DNA of 64,000 nucleotides from Adineta vaga (lineage: Eukaryota; Rotifera). Below, piece after piece: positions 1-19,279 of this stretch; position 1 is the stretch's first letter; the number at the start of each line of letters is the position of its first letter. Location: NCBI GenBank assembly GCA_021613535.1, contig CP075494.1, positions 8,556,001-8,620,000 of the forward strand, written 5' to 3'. The notes under the pieces were generated by a model. That model searched no databases and was not told where the DNA came from. It worked only from the letters and a program-made list of their open reading frames with translations. The position numbers and the translations under genes are program-made.

Positions 1-2220
1 AAAACGTAATGCACAATATGCAAGTGTTCGAAAAACGATAAACATACCGAAAAGTACCAAAAAATTATAACCAATATCAATTCCTACATCGAAATATTTT
101 ATTGCATCTTTACTTAGAAATGTACCAGTGGGATTATTTCGACACGAAGGAATGTATGAACCATCAACACATGTATATATACGATCACCGCGAAATTGTA
201 ATTGTAAACATGCATCATATGAATATTTAAAAAATGATATCCATTTACCCCACACACCTAACCAATGTGGAAGATTTCGAACAAAAAATCCACCAACTAA
301 CATTAAAGTAAGAAGAAGAACCGTTGCACAAGTCATTGCATGTTGTAAATTTTTCAATGCTGCACCTAATAGAAGACCGAGTGATTCTGCGACAAGTATA
401 GCTAACAATTGAAAAACCAGAATAGCAAGAAAAATACCAAAATTTGGATTGATATTCGCCATCCAATAGGCAATAATAAGAAATAATGTTGGTAAAACAA
501 GTTTTAATGGACCTTCTGCTAGAGATTTTGCTACAAAATAGGATGATAAACGATATGATCCACTTGCACGTTCTTTTTCAATGACTGCTCGTTCAAATGG
601 AAATGATAGTAAACCATTCATTAATGTTTGTAACGGCCAAAATGTCATTAAAAAGAAAATAAATGATGAACGATCAGAAAGTGTATCTTCGGAAAAATCC
701 ATTCGTAACCAACACAAACCACTAACAACAGCTAAACCTAATGCTTGTATACAATTAAGCAATGTTAATTGACTTTTACCACTTAAACGAAATGCTCGTG
801 AATAAAGAATTAACATTTGAGGTAGAAAACCTATTGGCCATTTACTTTCATCATTTGTTGGAATTAAATTGACATTATCCGGATTGGTTAAATCTGCTTC
901 ATTACCGGATGGTTCAGCAAGAAGATATTGTTGACTAGCTGGAGAGGACTGTTGTTGAAATTCAGAAGAAATTGTTTTAATATTGGATACTAATCGATTT
1001 CGAAGATAAACTTGTTTAAGTTCTTCACGAACGTTCATATCTTGATTTACAAGATCCATAACATAATCAGCCGGATTATATTGTTCCGGAGAATGATGTC
1101 CTAACGTAGCGAAATATGCAAGAGCATCATGTGGTTTACCCTAAAAAAAAGAAAATAAGTTTTCTAAGAATAGACAGAGAAATGATTAAAATTACCATAA
1201 AAATTGTTTTTCCATCAGCTAAAAGTATCAATTGATCAAATGATTGAAATATTTGTGATGATGGTTGATGTATAGATGTAATGATTGTTTTACCCTGCAT
1301 AGCTAATTCACGAAGTACATCCATTAAAGCAACGGCAGATGTACTATCCAAACCGGATGTTGGTTCTAGAAAAAGATTGATTAGAAGTTTTTCGTTCGAT
1401 GGTAATCATTTTCAGTTGACTTACCATCAAGAAAAATAACACTGGGATTTGTTAATAATTCTGTTCCAATATTCACTCGTTTCTTTTCACCACCAGATAC
1501 TAACATAATTGGAGTATTAGCACATTTTCGAATACGTAATTGATCAATAATTTGTTCAACTTGAGCTAATTTATCCTGTTTAGATAGATGATTTGGTAGT
1601 CGTAATAAAGCGGTATATGTTAATTGTTGTTTAACAGTTAATTGTTCAAAAAATAGATCTTGTTGAAGAACATATGCTAGTTTACGTTTCATACTTTTAT
1701 CATATCGTTGATTATTAAACCAAATATTACCAGTAACACCACTCAATGCTCGACCAGCAAGTGTATTCAATAGAGTTGTTTTACCACAACCTGATGGACC
1801 CATTAGAGCAACCACTTGTCCTGGATGAATTTGACCAGAAACTTGATCAAGTAAAGTTCGTTGAATAAATCGTTCTTTCGATGATGGATCAATCATTTTT
1901 GCTGGAACGCTGATAACTTTTGAAACGTTGTGAAATGTTACTGTAATACGTGGTGATAAGGAGGACAGAATTCGACTACCTTCGACAGACATTTGAACTT
2001 GTAATGTATCACCATCACGCATTTCTATGATATGTTGATTCGGCGATTCCGTTTCATGATTAGATCCTTCATGGATATAACTTTCAGTAGGTTGAACAGA
2101 AGTCATGATAATATTTATTGAGAATGTGTTTGAATTGAATGAAAAAAATGAAAACACATACATTGTATTTATACTATGATTGTCTCGTACTGACATCACT
2201 AGGTTAATAGACAACGTCAT
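1..2220 (-). CDS. ABCG-family (White-type) half-transporter, 3' end cut by window edge
   Basis: ATP-driven half-transporter expected to dimerise in a membrane and export lipids or other hydrophobic substrates. Three exons are visible: up to 1425, 1365-1196 and 1140-1, joined by GT-AG introns. The ATPase domain comes first, as in ABCG proteins. It has Walker [10 protein letters not shown], a Q-loop YVLQQD, signature [12 protein letters not shown], Walker [14 protein letters not shown] (its LD-E step is split by the first intron) and an H-loop SIHQPSS. A linker and an ABC2-type membrane domain follow, with helices near [15 protein letters not shown] and the typical [11 protein letters not shown] segment. 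The reading frame is open to base 1 and ends in LAYCALRF, so only the last few residues are probably missing. ATGs lie at 2220 and 2106; I prefer 2106 (MTSVQPTES), because the upstream 38 residues look like translated leader. Subfamily identity beyond ABCG is not settled; the substrate is unknown. Confidence 0.93.
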
Positions 2221-2709
2221 GTTTGCCTATAAAGTGTGTACTTTACTAACTGAAAGCGTTTTGTCGTATTCTTCTCAGGTAAAATCAAACGATATAGACC
2301 AAGAGACGCTATGCTAATCGCACTGATCGTACTTCAAGTGTACGAGAGTGATTGCATCAATAGATAGTTTCAAAACTAATTACAAATAATAATCAGAAGA
2401 TGCTTATCTTGGTCGAAAACAATCGTTTATCAATACAATCGATTATGTATGAACATGGTGTATACCAACAGATATTTTTACAAGTAGTAGAACATTGCGA
2501 GTAAGGATAAAGTATCAGCTGATCAACCCCATTTTCAAGAGTTGAGGAATTTCTAGCATTGATTTATTCACGTTTATATTTTAATGAGCGAAGTTATATT
2601 TAACTATAATTTATGTCTATCTATGCAATGAAATAACATTCAAAAACAACAATAGACATTGAGAAAAAAAAAGAAATGAGCACCGTCGATATATGAAAAT
2701 CACTGTATA
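2221..2709. other. Intergenic, ABCG upstream and ORP 3' side
   Basis: This holds the upstream region of the ABCG gene and the 3' flank of the ORP gene, both read on the minus strand. It is AT-rich. I see no reading frame with family features, no RNA gene and no repeat beyond short A runs. Confidence 0.6.
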
Positions 2710-5700
2710 TTAATAGATGTCCGGACAATTTGACCAATTGCGTTGCCAATATTTTTCATTAGATACCCAAACTTCTTGTCCAGTTATTTCATGTTTAGTA
2801 GGACGAAACCATCTAAAGGAAAAAGTCGATAGATATGATCTCAGAAAAATAAACTTAAGATTTACCTTGGTTGCCATTCTTCTCGACGTTTTTCCATCGC
2901 TTGTCTAACTTGTCGTTGTTTTTCTTCGAGACGATTTTTTTCTTCTCCAGCTTTATCAATATTACCTTCTTCCATCGTACGAATATCAGGCCGAAATCGT
3001 GCATCCGTTGGTGGTAATGGTGGATGTGTTTTTCGATTTTCTTCACTCCATTCATTAAGTCCCATAGTAAATATTGAAAAATTGTAATACTAAAAACAAA
3101 ACATCATATGAAAATTTCTTTCGAGTAGAAATTCTTTTTAGAATTTTACTTGATCAGCATATTCTAGTTTGGGTATAATTCGCCAAAGTGTCAATGAATT
3201 CGAAGGTAGATTAAGTTGTTCATGAGATATATCAACATCTGGCACATCTTCATCTGGATCAGCATTATCTGCGCTTGATGCTGAACTTGTAGCACGCGGT
3301 TGAGGATTTTTAGAAGCATATTTTGCATCTTTTTTTTGTTGTTTTAGAAATGATTCAAAATGTTCAATATCAATTGAATACAATGCTTCTGTCCAATAAC
3401 CATACAAACCACGTACTTTACGTTTACTAACAATAAAAATCAATATATATATATAAATATACTTTTCTATTATAGGTTTATGCAAAATTTCTTACTGAGA
3501 ATCAGTAATATAACCTTCGACTTTATGTAATTCTTTTGATGTCCATGAATATGGTTTGAAATGTAATGTTGCTTTTATTTTATTCGTATGATTGACAACT
3601 TCTACAGTACCATGCTATGATATGAAAAATTGATGAACTTCTTTCTTTTCCAATTCGAATTCAATTAACTTACATATTCAAACCAAAGACGACCAACAAC
3701 AATATTATGAATTGTACAAGTTACACTTTCCCAAGTGTAAACTTCTCGATGTCTAAAACAAAAATGAAATTGTCCTAGATTCATATTTATCAATTGGAAT
3801 TTACCGTTTTAATTCGAGCGTTAATAATCCTTTTGGATTAACTTCCATATTTTTTACAGAAAATTTTGCTTTTGGTAAAATACTTCCATAGAATTTCCAT
3901 CGTGCACCGCCGTCTTTTGATTCACATATAAATGCACTTACAGGTGGATGATGACTAACTTGTTCAGACACATAACGAAATGGTAAATCATCACTAAAAT
4001 AATCAAACAGAAATGAATGAATTATGAATAAATTCGATCTCACCGAGAAAATTCATATGTTTCACCAAGTAACGGATTGAATGGTTTTGATAAACGATCG
4101 ATATTACTTGCAATTGACGACACAACAAATGCAGAAACATACTGTTTGCAAAAAGAAAAGTTTCGTTCGAATATATTTTCTCTCTAACTATCAATATGTT
4201 TATTTCAAAATACCTGCATTCGCATAATTGGATCTGTACATTCATCAGCTTTATCCAATAAATATGAATAAAGCACATTTTCTGTAAATCGTTGTAAAAA
4301 TGACAGAGGCTCATTCCAAGCAATTGGCATTGTTATTTTCGATAATTCCTTTGTGAACAAAAACAAATTCTCATATTAAATTCTCAATTCTGATCAATAA
4401 TTTACTTTTCCGATGCATTGTTTAAGTATACTCCAAATACTTATTTGAGATCGATCAAACATTGATACTGGAAGTTTTGTTCTAAATTATATAGAAATGA
4501 AGGTATTCAATGTAGTTTTTTGAATTATTAGTTATAATCATTGCAACTTACCGTTGAGCATTTTTATGTAAAGAAGAATAAAAACTATCCGACGATGTCA
4601 TCAGAATAAAGACTCAAATTAATACGTATCTATGTGAATTCTTTTGATAATATACTTTATGATCGAATTTCGAAAGACTAATAAAACGAAAGAAAATATT
4701 CGCCGCTTTAAATACGTTATGTCGAGAGAAAGATAAAGATATTGTAGGTAATAAATATGTATCGCATGGATTTACCTGCGCACTCATGCGAATAAATAAT
4801 GCATACATTATTTTATCTAAACGATATTGTATATCTTTTTTTTTGTATTTCTTTGTCAACGAAATAGCGAGAGAAAAGAATTTGTTAGTTAATTACTCAT
4901 CTTAGATCACGCCATTCGTTATTCGGAGACTAATCATTGGATAAAATAAAATATACATACCGACCAAATTGTTTTCGTGAAAGTATAGTCCAGTTTCTCA
5001 TTAAATCACGTTGAATATCGTTGGTGTAATGATCAACATCTATACAACAATAGAAAAGAAGGTGATCAGTTATTTCAACATGCATTCGACTTTTTCTTCT
5101 TAGTGAAGAATATCTTTAAACAAAACGTTTGTTCACAGGTAAATCCTCTCTTATCTATAATCTTATCGTTTCTTCTATGTACATTTTTTGATTATATAAA
5201 ATACTATAATTCTGTCGATGATAATAAATAGTATAAATTGAGCTGCTTGTCAAATATCTTACAATTTTCCTTGTTTACACAATGTTTCTCTTTTTTATTG
5301 ATTACCATGTGAAATAAAAAAATGAGTTTCATAGAAGAATATGTTTTACAAATAGTTGATACATGAGGATTATATTTCAGTCAAGTGTATTTGAAAGATT
5401 TTGTTAAAACAACAAAAAAGAAATTCGATCTTTTCACATATTTGACTTATTCTATCATTTTTAAACAATAAATTTAAAGTGAGAACCTTTTCTTTTTCAA
5501 TATTTTAAACGACTAATTATTGAATAGAATTTTTCGATATCGTCTTCATAGTTACAAAAAGCAAAAGTAAAGCTATCTGAAAACTATACATTACTATCTA
5601 GACAATTGCTATCTTCATTACTCAAAAGTGTTCTTTTTCAATGAACGTCCATTAAAAGACAAAATTTCATCATTCTGAATGAAGAGAAAATGACTTGCTA

Positions 5701-5775
5701 TTTCGTTCTACATAATAATAATCGTAGTTAAATACCGTCTGCATCGAAGAAATCATCTGTACCATCATTAGCCAT
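2710..5775 (-). CDS. OSBPL2: Oxysterol-binding protein-related protein, ORP1/ORP2 type
   Basis: Lipid-transfer protein that moves sterol or phosphoinositide between membranes at contact sites. About twelve exons can be chained; the first is 5775-5736 and the second 5039-4961. The OSBP fingerprint EQVSHHPP lies near 3945-3970, inside an ORD domain that runs from [11 protein letters not shown] through [19 protein letters not shown] and [11 protein letters not shown] to the C-terminal basic helix [19 protein letters not shown] and WQPRWF. The protein ends CPDIY, as in the ORP1/ORP2 branch. There is no room for a PH domain or ankyrin repeats, so it is a short, ORP2-like form. The N-terminus holds DDFFDADD, a good match to an acidic-flanked FFAT motif (EFFDAxE), which binds VAP proteins on the ER; it spans the first intron. 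The symbol reflects the ORP1/2 clade, not a resolved orthology. The roughly 700-base first intron is much longer than the others. Confidence 0.93.
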
Positions 5776-6941
5776 TTTCGACTTAGTACTAAAAATATAA
5801 ACGAATTCTAAAAGAAAAACAAAATTTCTTTTTTTCTTCTTGATATACATACATAATTCAAACACGTTCTTTCACTTTGATTACTACAGATATATAACAA
5901 GACTAGCCTTGTAGAAGGCAACAAAATATATGTATTGATCAAGCGTGACGCTTGATAAAAAGAAATAAATAGAACGAGCAAAATGACACAATCTTTTAGA
6001 TCATGTGATTTGTTTGGGATAATGAATAATTAGAAGAAAATCTCATATTAGCAAAAAAAAATTCAAACCATTTCGAATAAGATTTGTTGTCGACGACATT
6101 TTAATATTTATGCAGCATGAATAAGAATACGAAGGAGAAAAAATAAGTTTTTCTTTCTTTGTATCAGCTTCGATTTTTCTTTCGTCACTTCGATGCATTG
6201 CGTTGCGTAAAACGATCATAAAAAGATTCTTATGTTTCTAATCGATTGAACAGAATGTCATTTCACTTCCTATATTTAAAAACTATCTGTGAAACATAAC
6301 TAAAACATTTTTCATATGCAAATACGATATATTATGTCTATGATTCATTTTATCGAAAAAAATCGATCGTGATTGATGAACCAGAAGAGATACTGATATA
6401 GTTTGCAAAGATTTGATCTGATGTAAGTAAGATTATATTCATTGAAACTTGATTCAACTAATAATAATATCAAGGAAATTTGATAAAATATCTCACCGTA
6501 ACTAGTAATTTATCGTTTAGTTTTATTTTACTATTCATTATAAAGAGGTGTACATAACATATCGTTTTGAAATTCAAATCTCGAGTACATCATTTTTTTG
6601 TACTAACAAATATGTGAAGAAAATTCTATTGAACTATTGTATTGACTTTGTCATATACACATGTCATATTTCAAACATTTCAATTATTTTACACATTAAC
6701 AAAAAGATGGCGCTCTGGTCTATATCTACATTAACTAATAAACATTTAGATTAGTTTTATTTGCTTAACATGATAACCAATATAATAATCGCTGACGACT
6801 TCAACTAACATAACTATTAACAATATTAATAATAATTGTTATCATTTTTACTTTTCTATAAAAATAAAAACATATTCAATAAACTAACAAGTTATTTCTT
6901 TTTCTCTAGTAAAACAAATGAAATGAGAATAATACGAAAAT
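5776..6941. other. Divergent intergenic region between ORP and USP32
   Basis: This 1.17 kb region separates two divergently read genes and must hold both promoters. It is AT-rich. A short frame near 6548 starts with GTG and has no family features; I treat it as chance. Confidence 0.6.
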
Positions 6942-12356
<5,415 letters not shown>

Positions 12357-13127
12357 TTTGATAAAGAACAAAATCTTATACAAAACATGTGATTGGTTTT
12401 TCTCCGGTGCTTTCTTCTTATTCTCTAATCAAAAACTAACTTTTCAAACTGAAGAAAAAAGAATTCGTATCTTTCAATTCAATTTGGTTTTGTTTTTATT
12501 TTTTTTACTTGTACAGTGAATATAAAACATGTGCTTTTTGTATGGTTTCTTTTGTGCAAGTTGTTCATTTTCATTCTTTTTGCATTGTGTCCAGATGATT
12601 TCGAGAGAGACAACAAAAATTCACAATAAAAAAAGAACACATTTTGTGTGAATGAAGATGATATCAACTTTGTCTTCATATAGATTTCCACGAGAATCAA
12701 CACTGACACACCGATTCATAGTACTCCATTATGTTCAAGGAGAGATTTCATTCACTTAATAAATCGGAAGAAATATTTGAGATAATTACTTCTGACATTG
12801 ATTTCCGTTGTATTGAAGTAATCTCTGGATTCCTAAATTGAACAATTTTTTCTTTCTATGTTTTTAACAATTGATGTTGGAGAAAAAAATCTTGTCGTTT
12901 TCTTTTTATTTCATTGTTCGGTAGCGTCCTCTTTGTTGTCGACTGAAGGAGAAAAAAAGCCTATTTGTTACACGAGAAAACGGCAATGGTAGAAGAAGAA
13001 GAAGAAGACATCGCGCGTTTCACTCACTCATCATTTATACTTGTAACGAACGTTTTTTTTCACATGATGATGTTTATTTTCTTTTTTTGAGATGTACTTT
13101 CAAAAGAATTTTTAAAGAAAGGAAACT
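12357..13127. other. Intergenic, USP32 3' flank and TAO kinase upstream region
   Basis: AT-rich spacer between two genes read in the same direction. It has a short GAA-rich stretch near 12990. No supported gene or RNA was seen. Confidence 0.6.
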
Positions 13128-16100
13128 ATGCCATTTCCTCGATCAGCCAAGGAAATATCAACAAGCGATGGTGAATGTGGAAATTTATTTTCAAAAGAAG
13201 ATCCAGAAAAATTATTTGTTGATTTAAGAGAAATTGGTCATGGAAATTTCGGAGCTGTTTATTATGTATGAAATTTGAAAGTTTTTCTTTTTCAAATAAA
13301 TGATTTCATCTACGTATTGATCATATAGGGTCGAAATTTTGAAACAAATGAAATTGTTGCTATTAAAAAAATGGCAACTGGACGAAAACAAAATGCTGAA
13401 GTAAAAATCTAATGTTTTCTTTTTTTTCATATTTTAATCTTGATGATTGTAATAGACATGGCAAGATATTCTAAAAGAAATTCGATTTCTACGTGAATTA
13501 AATCATCGTCATTGTATTGGATATCGTGGATGTTATTTAAAAGAATATACAACATGGCTTGTGATGGAATATTGTCTGGGTTCAGCAGCTGATCTTATCG
13601 AAGGTTTGTATAAGTTGACAGATGTATTCGTATAGAAAAAAATTGTCGTCGTTCGTTTTTAGTTCACAAGAAACCACTAGCAGAAGATGAAATAGCAACG
13701 ATTGTGTGTGATACACTTAATGCACTGGATTATCTTCATTCTATGCATCGAATTCATCGTGATATTAAAGCAGGAAATATTCTCTTAACCGAAGATGCTA
13801 TTGTTAAACTAGGTAATTCAATTCGAAAGAACAACGATTAATTTCTTCATTGATTAAGCTGTGATACAACATAGAGAACATTCTTTGAAAAACGTTTTCG
13901 ATTTATACGAGACACTAGATTAAATTCTTGTTTTTTTCCTTTGTTTATAGCTGATTTTGGTTCAGCTGCACTTTCAAGTCCAGCCAATAGTTTTGTCGGT
14001 ACTCCGTAAGTAACATTCGTTAAATTTGTCTATTCAAATTTCAAATTATTTTCTTTTTCAAGTTATTGGATTGCACCGGAAGTTATTCTAGCAATGGAGA
14101 ATGGACAATATGATGGTAAAGTTGATATCTGGTCACTTGGAATAACTTGTATCGAATTAGGTTTGTTATATCAGTATGAATGTTTTCTTTCATCAATTTC
14201 AAATTCATTTAGCTGAACGAAAACCTCCTTTATTCAACATGAATCCAATGTCTGCTCTTTATCATATTGCACAAAATGATCCTCCAACATTGATGATGAA
14301 TACTGAAAATCAACAACCCAATTCGAATGGTACAACACCAGTCTATTCAAATGATTTTATTGCTTTTATTGCAAAATGTTTACAAAAAAATCCCAATGAT
14401 CGACCAAATCCTTCTGAATTACTCAAGGTATATAACAATCTTTTATCATAATATTATCTATTAGAATGTTTGTTTTTAGACAACATTTATAATTAATAAA
14501 AGTAATCGTGATATTTTGATTGAATTAATTCGCCGTACAAAAGAAGCGGTGAAAGAATTCGATAATATACGTTATCGTCGAATGAAGAAAGTTCTCATGG
14601 GTCATGATGAACAAATCAGTATTAATACAAGTAATTCATCTGTACCTAATTCAAGTATTATGGAATCGAATGAAATGATTATGATGGATATCGATAGTTC
14701 AACGAATACATCATATCCAATCTTAGATGATGACGATAGTCGTAGTATAGATTTTGTATCAGATACAAATCATATTTACCCAAGTGATGAAATAAGTTTA
14801 AATTCAAGTCAATCAAGTCTTCAACATCCATCTTCCATGCCATTGAATAGTCTATTAATTGGTCGACAAATATCAACAGCATCTCAACCAATTCCAAATC
14901 AAATAAGTTCAAATTCGAATCGACGTTTTTCATCCATTGAAATAAACAACGAAAAACATCTTTCACTTCTTAAACCATTACCACCCCTTCAAATAAATGT
15001 TGATGAAACGAGTTATTCGATAAGAAACGATGTATGTTTAAAAGATAATTTTCGTAAGTCATTCTTTCTCATTCATTTTTTAGTCGATTGCTTCTGATAA
15101 TTCTTCTACTCATCAAGAACCAAATATGCATGCTCCACTTGCGAATGAATTTTCTACTATAAAAACATCACGTATTGTCATTCGTGAACAACGTGAACAT
15201 GATTTGGAAGATCAACAACGTGAACAGTTTCGTGGTTATAAACGTATGCGACGACAACATCAAAAACAATTGAAACAAGTCTGTTTTGATTGTATTTTGA
15301 CAATCTAAAATGAATCAATTTCATTGATTTAGTTTGAAGAACGATGTCGTAATGATAAAGTTGAATTACGTTCCAAACTTGAACGAGAATATAATTCTTT
15401 TCAAGAACAAGTTCATATTGAAAATAATCGTTTATTAGAAAAACATCAAAAAGAATTATCAGATCGTGTTAAATATAATCAAAATCATTTGAGAAAATTC
15501 GAACGTGAACAACAAACAGATTTTGAAGATGAATTAAAACGTTTTCAACAAGAACAAACCAAACAATATAAAATCAAAAAAGATACTTTCAAAAAAGTAT
15601 TTTATTGTCAATGAATTTTATTTTTCTTAATTGAAATGTTTTTTTTATCTTCTAGGAAATCTTAAGTTCATCAACACGTGGTAAAACTGAAAAAGAATGT
15701 GAAATTCGTCGTTTAAAAGATGATTTACAATCAAAATTACGTCATGAAGAACAAACATTAAAAAGTCAAATAGGACATGATCATAATGTTCGTCGTTTAC
15801 AATTAAAACGACGTAAATTATTATTATTACATGTTTTAGAACAAAAATTATTCGAAGAAGTTTGTTTCAAAACATATTCTTACTTCTCTATGTATCTTTT
15901 TTCGTTTCAGAAATGTACAAAAACTATGGATACAATTATGCAACGACATGCTCTATTAAAGAAACATCATGAACAAACCAAAGAACTTGAACATAAACAA
16001 TTGAATAACTTGCATAAGTAAGACATGAATATTTTTAAATTCTTCCTTTCGATGAATTATGATACCTGTATGTGAATAAGATTTTTGGAAAATATTTTAG

Positions 16101-17383
16101 AATGCGAAATGAATTTACAACAAAACAACATCAAACTGAAGTCATTAATTTTCATGAATATAGTAATCGTCGTCAAAAAGAATTAGCAAAACGACATGCT
16201 TTAAGTCAAAAGCAATTTCCAAAAAGCATTAAAGTAATTAATTTCATCAAATAAAAACTATGTTGAGTTATGTAAAATTGAATTCTGTTCTTAGATGAAA
16301 CAAGCAGATATTAAACGTCAACATAAAGAAGCGTTTAATACTCAAACCAAACAATATAAAGTTTTAAAAGAAAAAACACGTTTAGATTATTTAAATGCAT
16401 CAACGAATGGTACACGTGAAGAACTTGATTTGAAATTAAAAGCATTGAAAACGGAACAACGAAGAAAATTTGATTCATTATATCAACGTTATGAAGAAAT
16501 GATACAAAAAATGCTTGATCATCAAAATTTTAAATTAAATTCCGATCAAGAACATGAACGTACTTCATTAAAAACAATACTTGATGATGATCAACGAAAT
16601 TTACTTAATTTACAAGAAGAAAGTCGTCATCGAATGGAACAACAACATTGTGATGAACGAAAGCAATTAGAACGAAATATTGAAGAACGATTAATTGAAT
16701 TGAATAAACAGGTATGAGAAATATATATATATATATATACGACAGATTTCCTATTCAACAAAGTCGTTGATAACTAATAGTAGTGAACACGGTTTGTATT
16801 CTGAAAAGAACTCAATCGATCAGTATCAAAACAAGTAATCCATCATTGAATTATGTGCTTTAGTTTTCTTATATCGCTCATTCTGAAAAGAATTTTCTAA
16901 CTACATCAATGTTTGTATTTAGTTACTAATAGATTTTGGTGATATGTGTATAATCAGAGGTAGAAGGTATTAGAGTACTATTTTGACTTACAGGAATGTT
17001 ATCGAAGTAATGTTACATAGATATTTATTTCTATTTTTGATGAAATTCGAATGAAATAATGGAATGTTTGTATTTAAATTTAGATGGAACAAGAATTAGT
17101 TGCATATAATGAAGATCGTACACGACAATTTGCTTTACTTTTGGAAAAACAACGTCGTGAATTATCTCAAATCGATTTGGAAATCACAACTTTAGGTATA
17201 AATATCGATGATTTAGCTGAATCAATGCAAGATATTCATATGTTTACTGCCAATTCAATTGTTAATAATCCTTCAAATATGAATAATCGAGCATCCATGA
17301 TCAGTTTACATCGTTCTTGTAGTTCAAATTCGTTTGTTGCCAATACAACGAATAATGGAAATGGTACTACAACTTATCAGTAA
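13128..17383 (+). CDS. TAOK: TAO-family Ser/Thr kinase (STE20 group)
   Basis: MAP3K of the STE20 group that feeds p38/JNK and Hippo signalling and affects the cytoskeleton. About fifteen exons are chained from MPFPRSAKE. The kinase domain is complete: glycine loop IGHGNFGAV, lysine in VAIKKM, catalytic loop [11 protein letters not shown] in [10 protein letters not shown], activation loop [14 protein letters not shown] and the TAO-typical stretch [19 protein letters not shown]. After the kinase come [20 protein letters not shown], as in vertebrate TAOKs, then a Ser/Asn-rich linker (about 14600-15050). A very long, charged coiled coil rich in Gln, Glu, Lys and Arg follows (about 15130-17230). 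The end is a short Asn/Ser-rich tail ...GNGTTTYQ. The intron at about 16712-17083 is the longest in the coiled-coil part and carries an AT microsatellite. Vertebrates have three TAOK paralogues, so no number is assigned. Confidence 0.96.
16720..16740. repeat. (AT)n microsatellite in a TAO kinase intron
   Basis: About 18 bases of alternating AT directly after the donor site of the long intron in the coiled-coil part of the TAO kinase gene. Confidence 0.85.
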
Positions 17384-17757
17384 AGACCATTTTTTGTTAG
17401 TCAAAAAACAAATCCTTTGTGAATACAGTGATTTCATCATTATCTTTTCTCTGTTCGAGTTCCAAATCAGGTCATTTCTTTTCTTTTTTTCTCTCTTTCT
17501 TCCGTCTTTGTACAAAAGAACCAAATCAATGTATTATTGTTTTCTTGTTCTTACATTCTTGCAATCAGTTTGTGTTTGTCTTATTTCTTGTTGTTCTTTA
17601 TATCATTCACGTCAAAACACTTTTTTTTCTTCTCTTTTCACTGCTATACTTCACACTATTTTTCTAAATATCGATCAAAGCAATGAATTGTTTTCATTTC
17701 AGATTATTTCATTTTATTATTTTCTTCTATTTGTTTTTGATCGTCGATTAATCTAAC
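17384..17757. other. Pyrimidine-rich spacer between TAO kinase and NDFIP
   Basis: A T/C-rich stretch of 374 bases, probably 3' UTR of the kinase gene and leader of the next gene. Long frames here (for example 17334-17756) are rich in Phe, Leu and Ser because of the base composition and lack domain features. Confidence 0.6.
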
Positions 17758-19279
17758 ATGGCTAACAATAATTCCATATCTAATAGTGAACAGCCCACTT
17801 TACCAATGCAACAAGAAACAGATCAACCAGTAACAATACAATCAACACTGCCAGGTAAAATAGACAAATGAAAACCTAAACATACATCCGATCATTCTTC
17901 TATTAAACAAAGATTTATAACCTTGTAAAACAAACGAATTAAATGAGTTCTAAGGATTCAAAACATGTTTTTTTTTGTTAATGTTTCTACTATTCCGATT
18001 ACTTTTTCTTTCGTCTAATAATGTTCATGAAACCATTGAAAATTCTTCATGAATAACAAATGAATGAGAAAATTTCATATGATCCCATGAAATGCTTTTC
18101 TAGAACGTCTGATTGGATTTTGTAGCACATGCTTAATAAAAGATTAATGATTATAGTCTAAAATATGGATTCATCTGACTTAAAAACTTTTACTTCATAT
18201 CAATATTCTGATTATATACAATTTTCTAAATGGATCCGATGGATCTAATCAACATTTATAACTAAATTTGACTGTCGGATGTTATTTGTCAATTTCATTA
18301 AATATCTATTAAAATTCATCGATCATCATATGTTGTATTTCTTTTTCAAATTCTATTATTATTGTCTCAGTGCGAATTCGGTTCTTTGCTATAATAGTAC
18401 TATTATATTAATTTCAATTATTACAAGAGATTCTTGTTTTTTCGAATTATATGATGACATTTCGATGACGAATATAAGATTTGCTTCATTAGAACTTTCA
18501 CATTTTTCTAATCAATCAAATTTAAACATATTATTTTCTTAGATGAACCACCACCAGCATATGAAATAACACCATCATCTGGTACAAATGAAATTCTTGC
18601 AACAGCAACAGTTATCGAAGCTCCACCACCCTACTGTCTTGTTGATCCGAGTAAAATTCGTAATATGGATCATATACCACAATATCCTCATATATCACCA
18701 GTAGAAATCATTGATCTACATGGAAATGAACAAGTATGAGTCGAAAAAGGATTTTTTTTTGTACTGAACTATTTCTCTCATTAAATAGTCATCTCATTAT
18801 ACAAATCGTCCAGCAATGTCTTCATGGCTTATATCAGGTTCAAATATGGACATTGGAACAGATTGCACATTTCTAATGGCTTTGTGAGTAATGATCATTG
18901 GTTTATGATTAGCGGGAAATGTATTTTATTTTTTAGTATTATTGCCTTCTTTTTCAATTGGCTTGGTTTCCTTGCTGTTGTTTGTCTTATTCCAACGATT
19001 GCTGCTCGTTTCGGTGCAATGTCAGGGTTTGGTTTAAGTGTTGCTAAATGGATAACAGTAATGCGTTATCACGAATTTAATAATTCAACAATTATCAATG
19101 GCAATTTCACTTCATCGTTTCATCGTACAACGGTTCATGATCCAGCACAAAATTTCGTCTTTGCTATTGTTTTATTTGCTGGATTTTTTCTCTTCATTCG
19201 AGGTTTAATCTCGTATATTGCAGTTAAAAATCGTGCTAATCAAGAAGGACAAACAGCAGATGTATTTACTTGGTACTAA
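17758..19279 (+). CDS. NDFIP: NEDD4 family-interacting protein
   Basis: Small Golgi/endosome membrane adaptor that recruits and activates NEDD4-type HECT ubiquitin ligases through PPxY motifs. Exon 1 is 17758-17854; a 688-base intron follows, and exon 2 starts at 18543. Two PY motifs are visible, EPPPAYE and APPPYC. The C-terminal half holds the family's three closely spaced membrane segments: IIAFFFNWLGFLAVVCLIP, the region ARFGAMSGFGLSVAKW, which is strongly typical of NDFIP1/2, and FVFAIVLFAGFFLFIRG. It ends NQEGQTADVFTWY. An N-glycosylation-rich loop (NNST, NGNFTSS) between helices 2 and 3 looks longer than in vertebrates. Vertebrates have two paralogues, so the symbol is generic. It lies about 375 bases downstream of TAO kinase on the same strand but with its own leader. 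Confidence 0.93.

Noticed and set aside
4614-4859. 81-codon frame on the minus strand inside the ORP gene
   Set aside because: It lies between well-matched ORP exons, has stop-like splice remnants and no domain; it is an intron.
6548-6754. 68-codon frame upstream of USP32
   Set aside because: Begins with GTG rather than ATG and has no recognisable features.
17334-17756. 140-codon frame after TAO kinase
   Set aside because: Phe/Leu/Ser bias follows from a T/C-rich UTR; overlapping frames in other phases look the same.
18279-18542. 87-codon hydrophobic frame in the first NDFIP intron
   Set aside because: AT-rich intron sequence between two exons that join in frame (PD-EPPPAY); no family features.
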